Counted from the first letter of the stretch, positions 1 to 6,892 are shown. The stretch is 7,067 nt of DNA from Chloroflexota bacterium (GCA_021796155.1 JAJYOO010000119.1:1-7067); one strand, 5' to 3'. Made by a program: numbers and translations. Notes: generated by a model not told the origin, from the sequence alone.

Positions 1-509
1 CATTCACCTCGCATCAATAACGGATTATGCCAGCCGTTGACGATGACTGCCATTCGTTGATGCTTTAGCACACGATTCAATTCAACATACGCCCGTTTAT
101 GTTCGCTCAATGGCAAATGATGAATGGCGTGCAATGAAACGATACCGTCAAAACTATCAGGCTTGAATGGAAGATTCGCGATGTCAGCCACCACGTATAA
201 ACCGTGTTCGCCGATCTTTTGACGCGCTTCTTTCAACGCCGTGATTGAAATATCGGCACAGACGCGGAAACGATAGCCTTCGGAATACGTCAAATATTCA
301 GGCCATTGCACAGGCCCGGAACCGGCGTCCAGCAAAAAGTCCCCGCGTGAAGCGATATAACGGTTCACGCGCAAATGGCATTTGTGGATGTAGTCGCGCG
401 AAACCGGACGCAGGTCTTCGTAGCGGGCATTCTGATAAAGCCCCTCGCCGACTTGCGACCATCCGATCTGGTCATAAAATTCGCGCACTTGTTGTTTTGT
501 GTTTTGCAT
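1..509 (-). CDS. Class I SAM-dependent methyltransferase, 3' end outside the window
   Basis: This reading frame opens with ATG at 509-507 and stays open for 169 codons to the left edge, so the C-terminus is missing. The fold is a class I (Rossmann) S-adenosylmethionine methyltransferase. Motif I, LLDAGSG, is at residues 59-65. The acidic residue expected to bind the SAM ribose is D86 in VCADIS. Motif IV, LPFKPDSFDGIVS, is at 113-125 and is followed by HAIHHLP, as in Methyltransf_11-type enzymes. The N-terminal FYDQIGW (residues 11-17) is common in small-molecule and sugar methyltransferases. The substrate cannot be read from the sequence; its position behind a glycosyltransferase suggests glycan or lipid-carrier methylation (inference). 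The gap to the upstream stop is 44 nt and there is no clear Shine-Dalgarno before the ATG. An in-frame GTG at 530-528, with GAGGG about 11 nt upstream, is an alternative start. The family call is firm and the role is open. Confidence 0.85.
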   Translation of the reverse strand, partial: MQNTKQQVREFYDQIGWSQVGEGLYQNARYEDLRPVSRDYIHKCHLRVNRYIASRGDFLLDAGSGPVQWPEYLTYSEGYRFRVCADISITALKEARQKIGEHGLYVVADIANLPFKPDSFDGIVSLHAIHHLPLSEHKRAYVELNRVLKHQRMAVIVNGWHNPLLMRGE

Positions 510-553
510 AAATTGTTTTTGCAGGAGCACGATGTGTCGCGCCCTCTACAACG

Positions 554-2125
554 TTACCATTCTATTTTTTCACCAGCCAGATAACCAAATGTCTTTCCAA
601 ATTTCTCCTGGCCTTCTTTTGACAGCACACGACTCATCGGCCAGATTTCCATGTCCTTCCAAAAGTGCATCAACCGCCACGGAAAATCGAACGGGTACTC
701 GAAGAAAAAACGATACGCGTATTCCCACGCAGTTTCGATCTGCTGCTTCGTCAAACGCTTTTTGCTTTTCAACGCGCGCTCGATCATCGCGTAATATTCG
801 TCCCATGAATTTGGATCGAGCGTGAAGCCGCGCCTGCGATAATGCGTCTCGCCACAGGCGATCACGGGAATGCCATTCATCGCCATTTCGAGTCCGGTTG
901 TGGTCGTGTACGCCAGGCCAAGCGATGCGATCTGCATCAAGTCATACGTGTTGATTTTTTCAAGCGGCCCGATCAAATGAATATGTGATGGGATTTCAGG
1001 CAACGCGGACTTCACCACATCGGCCATGGACGTGCCATGCGTCAGCCGCTCGCCAGGGTGAACACGAATCAATACCTGGACATCGGAGCGGGCCGCGAAA
1101 AATTGGACAGTTTTTGCGATCCATTCGGCCATGCTGCGCGCAAAAATGTTTCGTCCAAGCGTGAGGCTGTCACCTAAAACATTCGTCGCTAATAAAACAA
1201 CCGGACGATCATCAAGCTTAAGTTCTTTGCGGATTTTTTCTCCGCCCATCGTAGCGACATCCTGCCATTGGCGGACAGATTTTCCAAAAGATTTACCGCC
1301 CATGCGCGCCGACTCAAGTTCTTCGATCAAAGCGCGTTCAGGCTTCGTGAGTTTATTTCCGTCGCGCGCCTTCCAAAGCAAGTCTGTGTTCTGGCGCATG
1401 ACCTCATCATTCTGCGCGACCCAAACTTGTTCGCGCTGGTCGTTGAATTCATACGTGACCGTTTTTATTCCAAGATGACGCGCTACTCGATAAACTGCGC
1501 CAAGCTCTGTGATAGTTCCGTTCGGGATTAAAACAACGTCCGGTTTTTCGGATTGCATCAACGCCAACGCGGCACGCGCAGCAAAATCATTTCGTTGATA
1601 ACGAAGGCGATACAATGCAGAGTTTGTGTCCACATCTTCGACTTGAAGCGTATACTGCGCGTCGTAGGTGGAGACGAGGCGAATGTCGGGGACGAGATTC
1701 GCCGGTAAAACGGAAGCCGGCTTGACGTCGAGCAATGAAGCGCAATGGACAAGCCCATTAAGCGGAGTCAGAACGCGGCGGGTATATAAATCCTGCCTAC
1801 GCAGATCAAACTTGTTGATGTCTTTTCGCCAGTCATGATAAGGCAAATACGCAACCGTGACATCGTGTCCGAGGCCGCGCAATGCAAGCCCAATGATGGC
1901 TGCCTGTTCCACCCAATAATGCAGCGTGGCAAACAACAAAAGTCTTTTTCCGCGTTTGGCTTTCTCGGCAAACGGACGCGTTTGCTCGACCGCCGCGGGA
2001 AGATGCGATGCAAGCTGCTCGAGGTTGTAGCGCGTCTTCGGGCGATCACGGCGGATGGAATCGTAAAAGTCCGCCGAATAAGGAATGGCTCCCAAGAGTT
2101 GCTTGATCGTAGATTTTGTTTCCAT
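554..2125 (-). CDS. Capsule-polysaccharide-type glycosyltransferase (GT-B, KpsC/KpsS-like)
   Basis: The protein has 523 residues from the preferred ATG at 2125-2123 to TAA at 554-556. It resembles the capsule polysaccharide synthesis family (Capsule_synth type). The N-terminal half has a GT-B-like segment with AAIIGLALRGLGHDV at 75-89 and KPDVVLIPNG at 194-203. The C-terminal half has RVHPGE at 354-359 and, around 407-425, TTTTGLEMAMNGIPVIACG. It continues with HYRRRGFTLDP (428-438), the usual donor-site region of these enzymes. There is no signal peptide or membrane segment, so a cytoplasmic enzyme acting on a growing or lipid-linked glycan is likely. Family members add Kdo or related sugars; donor and acceptor here are unknown. 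An in-frame GTG at 2209-2207 overlaps the upstream TGA as GTGA and would add 28 residues encoded mostly by a 9-bp tandem repeat. I prefer the ATG because METKSTIKQL looks like a native N-terminus, though neither start has a clear ribosome binding site. Confidence 0.7.
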   Translation of the reverse strand: METKSTIKQLLGAIPYSADFYDSIRRDRPKTRYNLEQLASHLPAAVEQTRPFAEKAKRGKRLLLFATLHYWVEQAAIIGLALRGLGHDVTVAYLPYHDWRKDINKFDLRRQDLYTRRVLTPLNGLVHCASLLDVKPASVLPANLVPDIRLVSTYDAQYTLQVEDVDTNSALYRLRYQRNDFAARAALALMQSEKPDVVLIPNGTITELGAVYRVARHLGIKTVTYEFNDQREQVWVAQNDEVMRQNTDLLWKARDGNKLTKPERALIEELESARMGGKSFGKSVRQWQDVATMGGEKIRKELKLDDRPVVLLATNVLGDSLTLGRNIFARSMAEWIAKTVQFFAARSDVQVLIRVHPGERLTHGTSMADVVKSALPEIPSHIHLIGPLEKINTYDLMQIASLGLAYTTTTGLEMAMNGIPVIACGETHYRRRGFTLDPNSWDEYYAMIERALKSKKRLTKQQIETAWEYAYRFFFEYPFDFPWRLMHFWKDMEIWPMSRVLSKEGQEKFGKTFGYLAGEKIEW

Positions 2126-2134
2126 GTTTGTTGT

Positions 2135-2197
2135 GGTCTGACAGGTCTTGTAAGTCTTACAGGTCTTGCAGGTCGGACTTGTTAGACCTGTTGGACT
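2135..2197. repeat. 9-bp-period tandem array in the gap between ATPase and glycosyltransferase genes
   Basis: Seven consecutive 9-bp units are visible on the + strand. The first five are GGTCTGACA, GGTCTTGTA, AGTCTTACA, GGTCTTGCA and GGTCGGACT. The last two, TGTTAGACC and TGTTGGACT, look like the same unit in reverse orientation (GGTCTTACA reads TGTAAGACC on the other strand). ACAGGTCT at 2159-2166 can pair with AGACCTGT at 2184-2191, an 8-bp stem with a 17-nt loop. The array starts 9 nt after the ATPase stop codon and ends 9 nt before the preferred ATG of the next gene. It fills nearly the whole gap. Because the period is a multiple of three and no stop occurs, the minus strand reads it as tripeptides ending in Thr. 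Confidence 0.85.
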
Positions 2198-2205
2198 CGA
2201 AAGCC

Positions 2206-3498
2206 TCACTCGACCTTTTCAATTTTCCAATCCAGCCGCGGGCGGACAGGCCCCTGGCGCAACTCAGGCCAATGCGTGCCGGGCGCACCGGAAATATCCA
2301 CATTGAACGATAACGCGTTCTCGTCCATGAAATATCGGCGGACGCCGAACGAACTGGCGTTCACGCCGAGCGAATAGCGGCCTTCGTTGAAAAAGTCGGC
2401 GGGGACGACGCAACGGCTGATGTAACGACCGGCTTTGCGCGCACTGAATTGTTCGTAATGTTTTGCATCATCAGTATCGAAAGCCGTGAAAACATATTCG
2501 CCGCGCATTGTGCTAAGGTACATGCCAACTCGCAAACCGGTAATCGGCATGTCGAGCTGATATTCCCATTCCAATGTGGTCGGCTCGGTTGAGCGGACTG
2601 TGTCCACGATCTTGCCGCGTTTGTCCTTGAGGCGCAGCGCGACCGGTTTGAACGGCGCAGCGTTCGCGGGAATTTCATCGGCTTCCCAAATCCGCTCACC
2701 GGTCTCGGCCTGACCGGAAGCCAAATAAAAATCCACGGCTTCCTGCGAAGGAGCACGTTTGATAAGCTGACCTTTTTTGAGAACAATAGCTTCCTGAGTC
2801 AATCGCAAAATTGCCGACATGTTGTGGCTGACAAATAAAACGGTGCGTCCTTGTTGTGCAACGTCGCCCATTTTGCCGAGACATTTCTTTTGGAACTCTG
2901 CGTCGCCGACCGCAAGCACTTCGTCCACTACAAGAATTTCCGGTTCGAGGTGCGCGGCGACCGCGAAGGCCAGGCGCAAATACATTCCAGATGAATAACG
3001 CTTGACCGGCGTGTCAATGAACTGGCTGACTTCAGAGAAATCCACGATCTCATCGAACTTGCGATCAATCTCAGTACGCTTCATGCCGAGGATGGCACCG
3101 TTGAGATAAATATTTTCGCGCCCGGTCAATTCGGGGTGAAAACCGGTTCCCACTTCGAGCAAGGAGCCGACACGCCCGCGAACTGTGACCGTGCCTTTCG
3201 TCGGCTCGGTGACACGCGATAAAACTTTGAGCAAGGTGCTTTTGCCCGCGCCGTTGCGTCCAACGATGCCAAGCACTTTGCCTTCTTCGACATCGAACGA
3301 AACGTCGTCCAATGCCCAGATGAATGAAGTCGCGTCCGTGCCGCGCATGGTCTTGCCTTGGATAGACTTCACGATGCGAACGGGTGTCATCGCCACATCC
3401 ACTAAAACATCACGGAACATGTTATAGCGGAACTTGGTCTGCGCCGCGCCGATTTTATAACGCTTGCTAAGATGGTCAACACGAACGGCTGTGGTCAT
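2206..3498 (-). CDS. wzt: Polysaccharide ABC exporter ATPase with Wzt-type C-terminal domain
   Basis: This 430-residue cytoplasmic ATPase would power export of a lipid-linked glycan with the adjacent permease. Walker A is GRNGAGKST at 80-88. The Q-loop region reads LLEVGTGFHPELTGREN (113-129), with Glu in place of Gln as is usual in the Wzt/TagH/RfbB group. The ABC signature is YSSGM at 168-172, Walker B is ILVVDE at 188-193, the D-loop region is AVGDAEF and the switch His is H225 in VSHN. Residues from about 265 to 430 form an extra beta-rich domain like the Wzt C-terminal glycan-recognition domain, ending in PVRPRLDW. Length fits Wzt proteins with this domain rather than short TagH-like ones. 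The ATG at 3498-3496 shares one base with the permease stop (TAATG), which fixes the start and suggests translational coupling. A weak GGA lies about 8-10 nt upstream. Substrate identity is not readable. Confidence 0.92.
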   Translation of the reverse strand: MTTAVRVDHLSKRYKIGAAQTKFRYNMFRDVLVDVAMTPVRIVKSIQGKTMRGTDATSFIWALDDVSFDVEEGKVLGIVGRNGAGKSTLLKVLSRVTEPTKGTVTVRGRVGSLLEVGTGFHPELTGRENIYLNGAILGMKRTEIDRKFDEIVDFSEVSQFIDTPVKRYSSGMYLRLAFAVAAHLEPEILVVDEVLAVGDAEFQKKCLGKMGDVAQQGRTVLFVSHNMSAILRLTQEAIVLKKGQLIKRAPSQEAVDFYLASGQAETGERIWEADEIPANAAPFKPVALRLKDKRGKIVDTVRSTEPTTLEWEYQLDMPITGLRVGMYLSTMRGEYVFTAFDTDDAKHYEQFSARKAGRYISRCVVPADFFNEGRYSLGVNASSFGVRRYFMDENALSFNVDISGAPGTHWPELRQGPVRPRLDWKIEKVE

Positions 3499-4340
3499 TA
3501 GATCGTATCCGCAAAAGTCCGTTCCATGGAACGGAAATAGAATAATCCGCTGATGAGGAAGATCAGGGAAATGGCAATCGAAACAGCCATATTCAAATTT
3601 GGACCGGTATTCGTCCCAAGCAGTGCCCAGCGGAATCCGTTCACCACGCCCGCCATTGGATTCAAGGAATAAACAATCTGCCATTTTGCCGAGATGACTT
3701 TTGCCGAATAAGCAACTGGCGTGAGGAACAGCCAGAACTGCGTCAGAAAGGGGAGCACATAATTCACGTCACGATATTGAACATTGATCGCCGAAAGCCA
3801 AAGTGCAACTCCCAGAGCGGTGATGATCGTCAAAAGCAGGAACAGGGGCAAAGTCCAGATAGCAGCGGTGGGCGTGACTTTGTAATAGATCATCATCACG
3901 ATCAGGATTACAAACGCGATGGCAAAATCCACCAGTCCGCCAAGCACAGAAGCCAGCGGCAGAACGAGCCGCGGGAAATAAATCTTCGTCACCATGTTTG
4001 TATTGGATGTCAACGAACGGCTGGCAGTGTTAAGCGCGGCTGTAAAAAGTCCCCACGGCAGCAACGCAGTATATGAAAAGATTGGATATGGAATGCCTTC
4101 CGTTGGAACTTTGGCAACCGTGCCAAACACAAAGTTGAAAACCAGCATCGTGAGAATAGGTTGAATCACAGCCCACGCCGCGCCGAGCATTGTCTGCTTA
4201 TAACGGACTTTGATATCGCGCCAGATCATGAAGAAGACCAGCTCACGATAAATCCACAAGTCGCGCAGGTTAAGCGCGGCCAGTCCGCTCGACGGTTTGA
4301 TATAAATTGTTTCAATTTGATGTTTGATGATTTCAGTCAT
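3498..4340 (-). CDS. wzm: Polysaccharide ABC exporter permease (ABC-2 type, Wzm/TagG-like)
   Basis: The 280-residue product is an inner-membrane subunit of an ABC-2 exporter for lipid-linked polysaccharide. Its N-terminus is amphipathic, with LNLRDLWIYRELVFFMIWRD and then IKVRYKQTMLGAAWAVIQP spanning residues 23-61, a strong family signature. Hydrophobic segments lie near 53-78, 87-108, 126-152, 162-184, 195-211 and 251-269, giving the expected six spans. LTPVAYSA (206-213) and SLNPMAGVVNGFRWALLG (225-242) match conserved periplasmic-side elements. The tail FRSMERTFAD is also typical. The ATG at 4340-4338 is preferred because the protein then begins MTEIIKHQIETIYIKPS, as related permeases do. 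A TTG at 4373-4371 would add 11 residues encoded within an 8-bp repeat. No good Shine-Dalgarno is seen for either start. The gene forms a pair with the downstream ATPase through a TAATG overlap. Confidence 0.92.
   Translation of the reverse strand: MTEIIKHQIETIYIKPSSGLAALNLRDLWIYRELVFFMIWRDIKVRYKQTMLGAAWAVIQPILTMLVFNFVFGTVAKVPTEGIPYPIFSYTALLPWGLFTAALNTASRSLTSNTNMVTKIYFPRLVLPLASVLGGLVDFAIAFVILIVMMIYYKVTPTAAIWTLPLFLLLTIITALGVALWLSAINVQYRDVNYVLPFLTQFWLFLTPVAYSAKVISAKWQIVYSLNPMAGVVNGFRWALLGTNTGPNLNMAVSIAISLIFLISGLFYFRSMERTFADTI
3518..3535. other. Perfect 18-bp palindrome near the end of the permease gene
   Basis: TCCGTTCCATGGAACGGA is identical to its own reverse complement. It encodes the permease residues around RSMER, a conserved stretch, so coding constraint could explain it. 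In mRNA it would fold as a 7-bp stem with a CATG loop, ending about 20 nt before the ATPase start codon. Any effect on translation is inference. Confidence 0.6.
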
Positions 4341-4351
4341 TTTGGTTTCAT

Positions 4352-4399
4352 GTTGGAAAGTTTGAACACTCAAACCTGCTAACTTGCCAACGTTCTAAC
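4352..4399. repeat. Degenerate 8-bp-period array in the gap between the fucose-synthase-like and permease genes
   Basis: On the minus strand the gap reads as six units of eight bases: GTTAGAAC, GTTGGCAA, GTTAGCAG, GTTTGAGT, GTTCAAAC and TTTCCAAC. Five start with GTT. The first unit contains the TAG stop of the upstream gene and the last ends 11 nt before the permease ATG. GTTTGA at 4360-4365 and TCAAAC at 4370-4375 form a 6-bp inverted repeat with a 4-nt loop. The units are diverged, so the repeat call rests on the shared period and the GTT phase. Confidence 0.6.
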
Positions 4400-5366
4400 G
4401 GATTTTGTTTCGATTCTCTTTGAACCATTCGATGGTGCGGCGCATACCTTCCTCGAACGGAACTTGCGCGCTCCAACCGAAATATTCCTTCGCCCGCGAC
4501 ACATCCAGGCCCCGACGCGGCTGGCCATTTGGTTTGTCAGTCTGCCAGACGAGCTTTCCGGTAAATCCCGTCTGACGGACAATCATCTCGGCCAGATTCT
4601 TAATCGAAATCTCATAGCCCGACCCAAGGTTGACCGGCTCGGAGCCGTTATATTTTTCCGCGGCGGTGACGATTCCATCCGCAGCATCTTCGACGAATAA
4701 AAATTCACGCGTCGGTGAGCCATCGCCCCATACCGCTAACTCCTTATCGCCGCGATCCTTGGCTTCAACAGCTTTGCGGATCAACGCGGGAATGACGTGC
4801 GATGTCTGCAAGTTGAAATTATCACGCGGACCATATAGATTGACCGGCAACAGGAAGATCGTATTGAATCCGTATTGCTGGCGATATGACTGCGCTTGCA
4901 CCAGCATCATTTTCTTAGCGAGACCGTACGGCGCGTTAGTCTCTTCGGGATAACCAATCCACAAATCTTCTTCCTTGAATGGCACTGGCGTGAACTTCGG
5001 GTAAGCGCACACTGTGCCAATCGCGACAAATTTTCCAACACCATTTTTATATGCTTGGTGTATCAATTCCACACCCATCATCAGGTTATCGTAGAAAAAT
5101 TCAGCCGGATGTTCGCGGTTGGCGCCAATCCCACCCACGTTCGCAGCGAGGTGAATGATTACAACCTTTTTCGGGTCAATATCTTTCAACGCATCGCTAT
5201 ACAAGCGGCGAATATCATTTGGGTCAACAAGATTATAGTTTTCGATGCGCGGAATAAAAATATCCATTGCGCCGCGCTGTTTCAACTTCTCAGTTACAAA
5301 TGAGCCGAGAAATCCCGCTCCGCCCGTCAAAATGACGCGTTTCCCTTGCCAGAAATTTTCTGCCAT
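4395..5366 (-). CDS. fcl: GDP-L-fucose synthase-like nucleotide-sugar epimerase/reductase
   Basis: The 323-residue cytoplasmic enzyme belongs to the extended short-chain dehydrogenases and most resembles GDP-L-fucose synthase, which epimerises and reduces GDP-4-keto-6-deoxy-D-mannose with NADPH. The nucleotide-binding glycines are GGAGFLG at 15-21. The segment [20 protein letters not shown] (72-91) is a GDP-fucose synthase hallmark. GTVCAYPK at 117-124 matches the active-site strand GSSCIYPK of the E. coli enzyme, with T118 in the Ser position and C120 kept as the catalytic Cys. The Y147/K151 pair (YGLAK) and H190 in SHVIPAL are also in place. Length matches the family. GGAG at 5373-5376 sits 6 nt before the ATG and decides the start. 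The gap to the upstream epimerase stop is 11 nt, so the two are co-transcribed. No GDP-mannose 4,6-dehydratase is visible in the window, so the exact sugar remains uncertain. Confidence 0.85.
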   Translation of the reverse strand: MAENFWQGKRVILTGGAGFLGSFVTEKLKQRGAMDIFIPRIENYNLVDPNDIRRLYSDALKDIDPKKVVIIHLAANVGGIGANREHPAEFFYDNLMMGVELIHQAYKNGVGKFVAIGTVCAYPKFTPVPFKEEDLWIGYPEETNAPYGLAKKMMLVQAQSYRQQYGFNTIFLLPVNLYGPRDNFNLQTSHVIPALIRKAVEAKDRGDKELAVWGDGSPTREFLFVEDAADGIVTAAEKYNGSEPVNLGSGYEISIKNLAEMIVRQTGFTGKLVWQTDKPNGQPRRGLDVSRAKEYFGWSAQVPFEEGMRRTIEWFKENRNKIR

Positions 5367-5372
5367 CTTTTA

Positions 5373-5376
5373 CTCC
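5373..5376 (-). promoter_or_regulatory. Shine-Dalgarno site of the fucose-synthase-like gene
   Basis: The minus strand reads GGAG, a 6-nt spacer (TAAAAG), then the ATG at 5366. It is one of only two clear ribosome binding sites in the window and it confirms the start. Confidence 0.75.
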
Positions 5377-5377
5377 A

Positions 5378-6409
5378 TTATTGAACAATGAATTGCGCGT
5401 TGCGATAGCGCTGATCCAGCGGATCGCGTATCAAACCCGTCTTCATAGCAAACAACAACTCACGAATGCCGTCGTCAACATCGAGAGTCGTTTCAAAGCC
5501 AAGTTCGCGTTTGATCTTTGCAAACGAAACTGTGATGTCGCGCATGTCGCCGCCGAAAGTTAAGTCTTTATATTCCACGGTGGTTTCAGGCATGCGCTTC
5601 AGCACGAGATTCACAATTTGATCCTTGGTGTAATTGCCATTTTCTGTGCCGAGGTTGTATACCTGCCCGCGGACCTTTTCCTCGGGCACGTCAAGTCCCA
5701 TCATAATGCCGCGCACCACATCGCGCACATGCACAAACGAACGCGAATAACCACGTTGATAGATCAGCAACTGACGCTTGGTATATGCATCCAAAACAAA
5801 TTGGTTGACGATCAGATCAAAACGTGTGCGCGGAGAAATTCCGTAAAGCGTCGCAAAGCGGAACAGCAACGGTGCACAAGATGCATCTTTTTGACTTAGC
5901 AAAAATTCTTCCGCAGCGATTTTCGTCTCGGCATACAACGATTGCGGATTGAGCAGCGACTCTTCCGTGACTGGTTTGCCATCGGCCATCAAACCATAGT
6001 TGCTGTACGTGGACGAAAACACGAATCGTCCCACGCCCAAAGCGGACGCCTGCTCGAAAACCATCTTCGTGGCTTCGACATTGTACTTCCATGCCACCTG
6101 GTGTCCCACCGCCTGGCACGCGGGAAATCCGACGATGGCGGCGAGATGAACAATTGCATCCGGCTTGGGCCACAGCACACCGGACGAATGTTCGGATCGC
6201 ACCGCGTCCTTGATGGCACGCGGCTCGGTCACGTCGGCTTTCACAAAATGAAAATTTGGATGATGAAAAAACGGAACCAGCGACTCGCCGCCGAAGAGCA
6301 AACTGTCAGCCACGGTAACGCGATAATTCGCCCTCAGCAGTTCCGAGGTCAGGAGAGAGCCGATATATCCCGCGCCTCCCGTGATCAAAATATGACGATC
6401 TGAGTTCAT
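5378..6409 (-). CDS. NAD-dependent nucleotide-sugar epimerase/dehydratase (extended SDR)
   Basis: The 343-residue cytoplasmic enzyme is an extended short-chain dehydrogenase acting on a nucleotide sugar. The glycine motif GGAGYIG is at 11-17. D35 at the end of the second strand (VTVADS) favours NAD over NADP. HLAAIVGFPAC at 88-98 follows the usual HLAA pattern. The active-site strand is SSTYSNYG at 132-139 and the catalytic pair is Y159/K163 in YAETK. The substrate-side segments YSRSFVHVRDVVRG (221-234), VYNLGTENGNYT and GDMRDITVSFAKIKRELGF (287-305) are typical of UDP/dTDP/GDP-sugar epimerases. It does not look like GDP-mannose dehydratase. The substrate and the carbon epimerised cannot be read. 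The ATG at 6409-6407 overlaps the regulator stop as ATGA, with GGGAGA six bases upstream, so coupled translation is likely. Its product may feed the same glycan as the downstream fcl-like enzyme. Confidence 0.85.
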   Translation of the reverse strand: MNSDRHILITGGAGYIGSLLTSELLRANYRVTVADSLLFGGESLVPFFHHPNFHFVKADVTEPRAIKDAVRSEHSSGVLWPKPDAIVHLAAIVGFPACQAVGHQVAWKYNVEATKMVFEQASALGVGRFVFSSTYSNYGLMADGKPVTEESLLNPQSLYAETKIAAEEFLLSQKDASCAPLLFRFATLYGISPRTRFDLIVNQFVLDAYTKRQLLIYQRGYSRSFVHVRDVVRGIMMGLDVPEEKVRGQVYNLGTENGNYTKDQIVNLVLKRMPETTVEYKDLTFGGDMRDITVSFAKIKRELGFETTLDVDDGIRELLFAMKTGLIRDPLDQRYRNAQFIVQ

Positions 6410-6885
6410 GAATTGTCTCCCATATTCAAAACAACTTTCCAGCCTTTGATTTCCAGCCTCGGTACATCAGCGTCTTGAACGACCACGAGTCCCTGCTCAA
6501 GACACGACAGCCGACAAATATCTGCTACATCGCCGCCGCCAACAATGCGAACGCGATTAAATCCTGCAGCTTGAATCGTATTCAAATGCTCTTTGATTCG
6601 TTTGCGCGTCTTGCGATAGAGATCGAAGGAATGCTCGATATAATCCACCGTCAGGCGGGCGCGCAAAGCAATACCTTCGGGGGTAATGATGTAACGAAGC
6701 TTTTTGCGCTCGGCGCGTTGGACTTTGACATAGCCTTTGGCGATCAGCCGTTTGAGATGCCAATTGACGGTTCCGACCGCGACGCCAAGCTGGTTGGCGA
6801 GGGTGGATTGATTAATGTCCGGGTCGCTCTCGACTTGCTCAAGCAGTGTCAGCTCGCGAATGGTTTCGTTATGCGTATCTTCCAT
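6406..6885 (-). CDS. Winged-helix transcriptional regulator with Rossmann-like C-terminal segment
   Basis: This 159-residue cytoplasmic DNA-binding protein heads the operon. Residues 10-70 form a winged helix-turn-helix. The first helix is RELTLLEQVES, the second NQSTLANQLG (25-34), the recognition helix AVGTVNWHLKRLIAKG (36-51), and the wing runs through YVKVQ to RYIITPEG (52-71). A long basic helix (about 72-106) probably dimerises the protein. Residues 110-155 then read FNRVRIVGGGDVADICRLSCLEQGLVVVQD in two parts: a beta strand with a glycine turn (GGGDVAD) and a second strand ending in acidic residues. This resembles a short Rossmann-like ligand site (inference). The ATG at 6885 is preceded by a promoter and a 17-bp palindrome, so autoregulation is likely. 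The ATGA overlap with the epimerase links regulator and pathway. MarR/ArsR-like folds are similar; the exact family is not assigned. Confidence 0.8.
   Translation of the reverse strand: MEDTHNETIRELTLLEQVESDPDINQSTLANQLGVAVGTVNWHLKRLIAKGYVKVQRAERKKLRYIITPEGIALRARLTVDYIEHSFDLYRKTRKRIKEHLNTIQAAGFNRVRIVGGGDVADICRLSCLEQGLVVVQDADVPRLEIKGWKVVLNMGDNS
6416..6421 (-). promoter_or_regulatory. Shine-Dalgarno site of the epimerase gene, inside the regulator gene
   Basis: GGGAGA on the minus strand lies 6 nt before the ATG at 6409, within the last codons of the regulator. Together with the ATGA overlap it supports reinitiation or coupled translation. Confidence 0.75.
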
Positions 6886-6892
6886 GGCTCAA

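Noticed and set aside
499..825. Plus-strand open frame of 108 codons across the glycosyltransferase/methyltransferase junction
   Set aside because: It is antisense to both genes, has no ribosome binding site and has a low-complexity product.
2135..2197. CRISPR array
   Set aside because: Units are 9 bp and contiguous with no spacers, and two appear in reverse orientation, so this is a simple tandem repeat.
3499..3684. Upstream extension of the ATPase frame by 62 codons
   Set aside because: It would overlap the permease gene by 186 nt in another frame. The residues do not resemble an ABC protein N-terminus, while MTTAVRVDHLSKRYKIG at 3498 does, and the TAATG junction supports it.
5942..6403. 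Plus-strand open frame of 153 codons opposite the epimerase
   Set aside because: It lies within a clear SDR gene whose motifs occupy the other strand; the His- and Arg-rich product has no family features.
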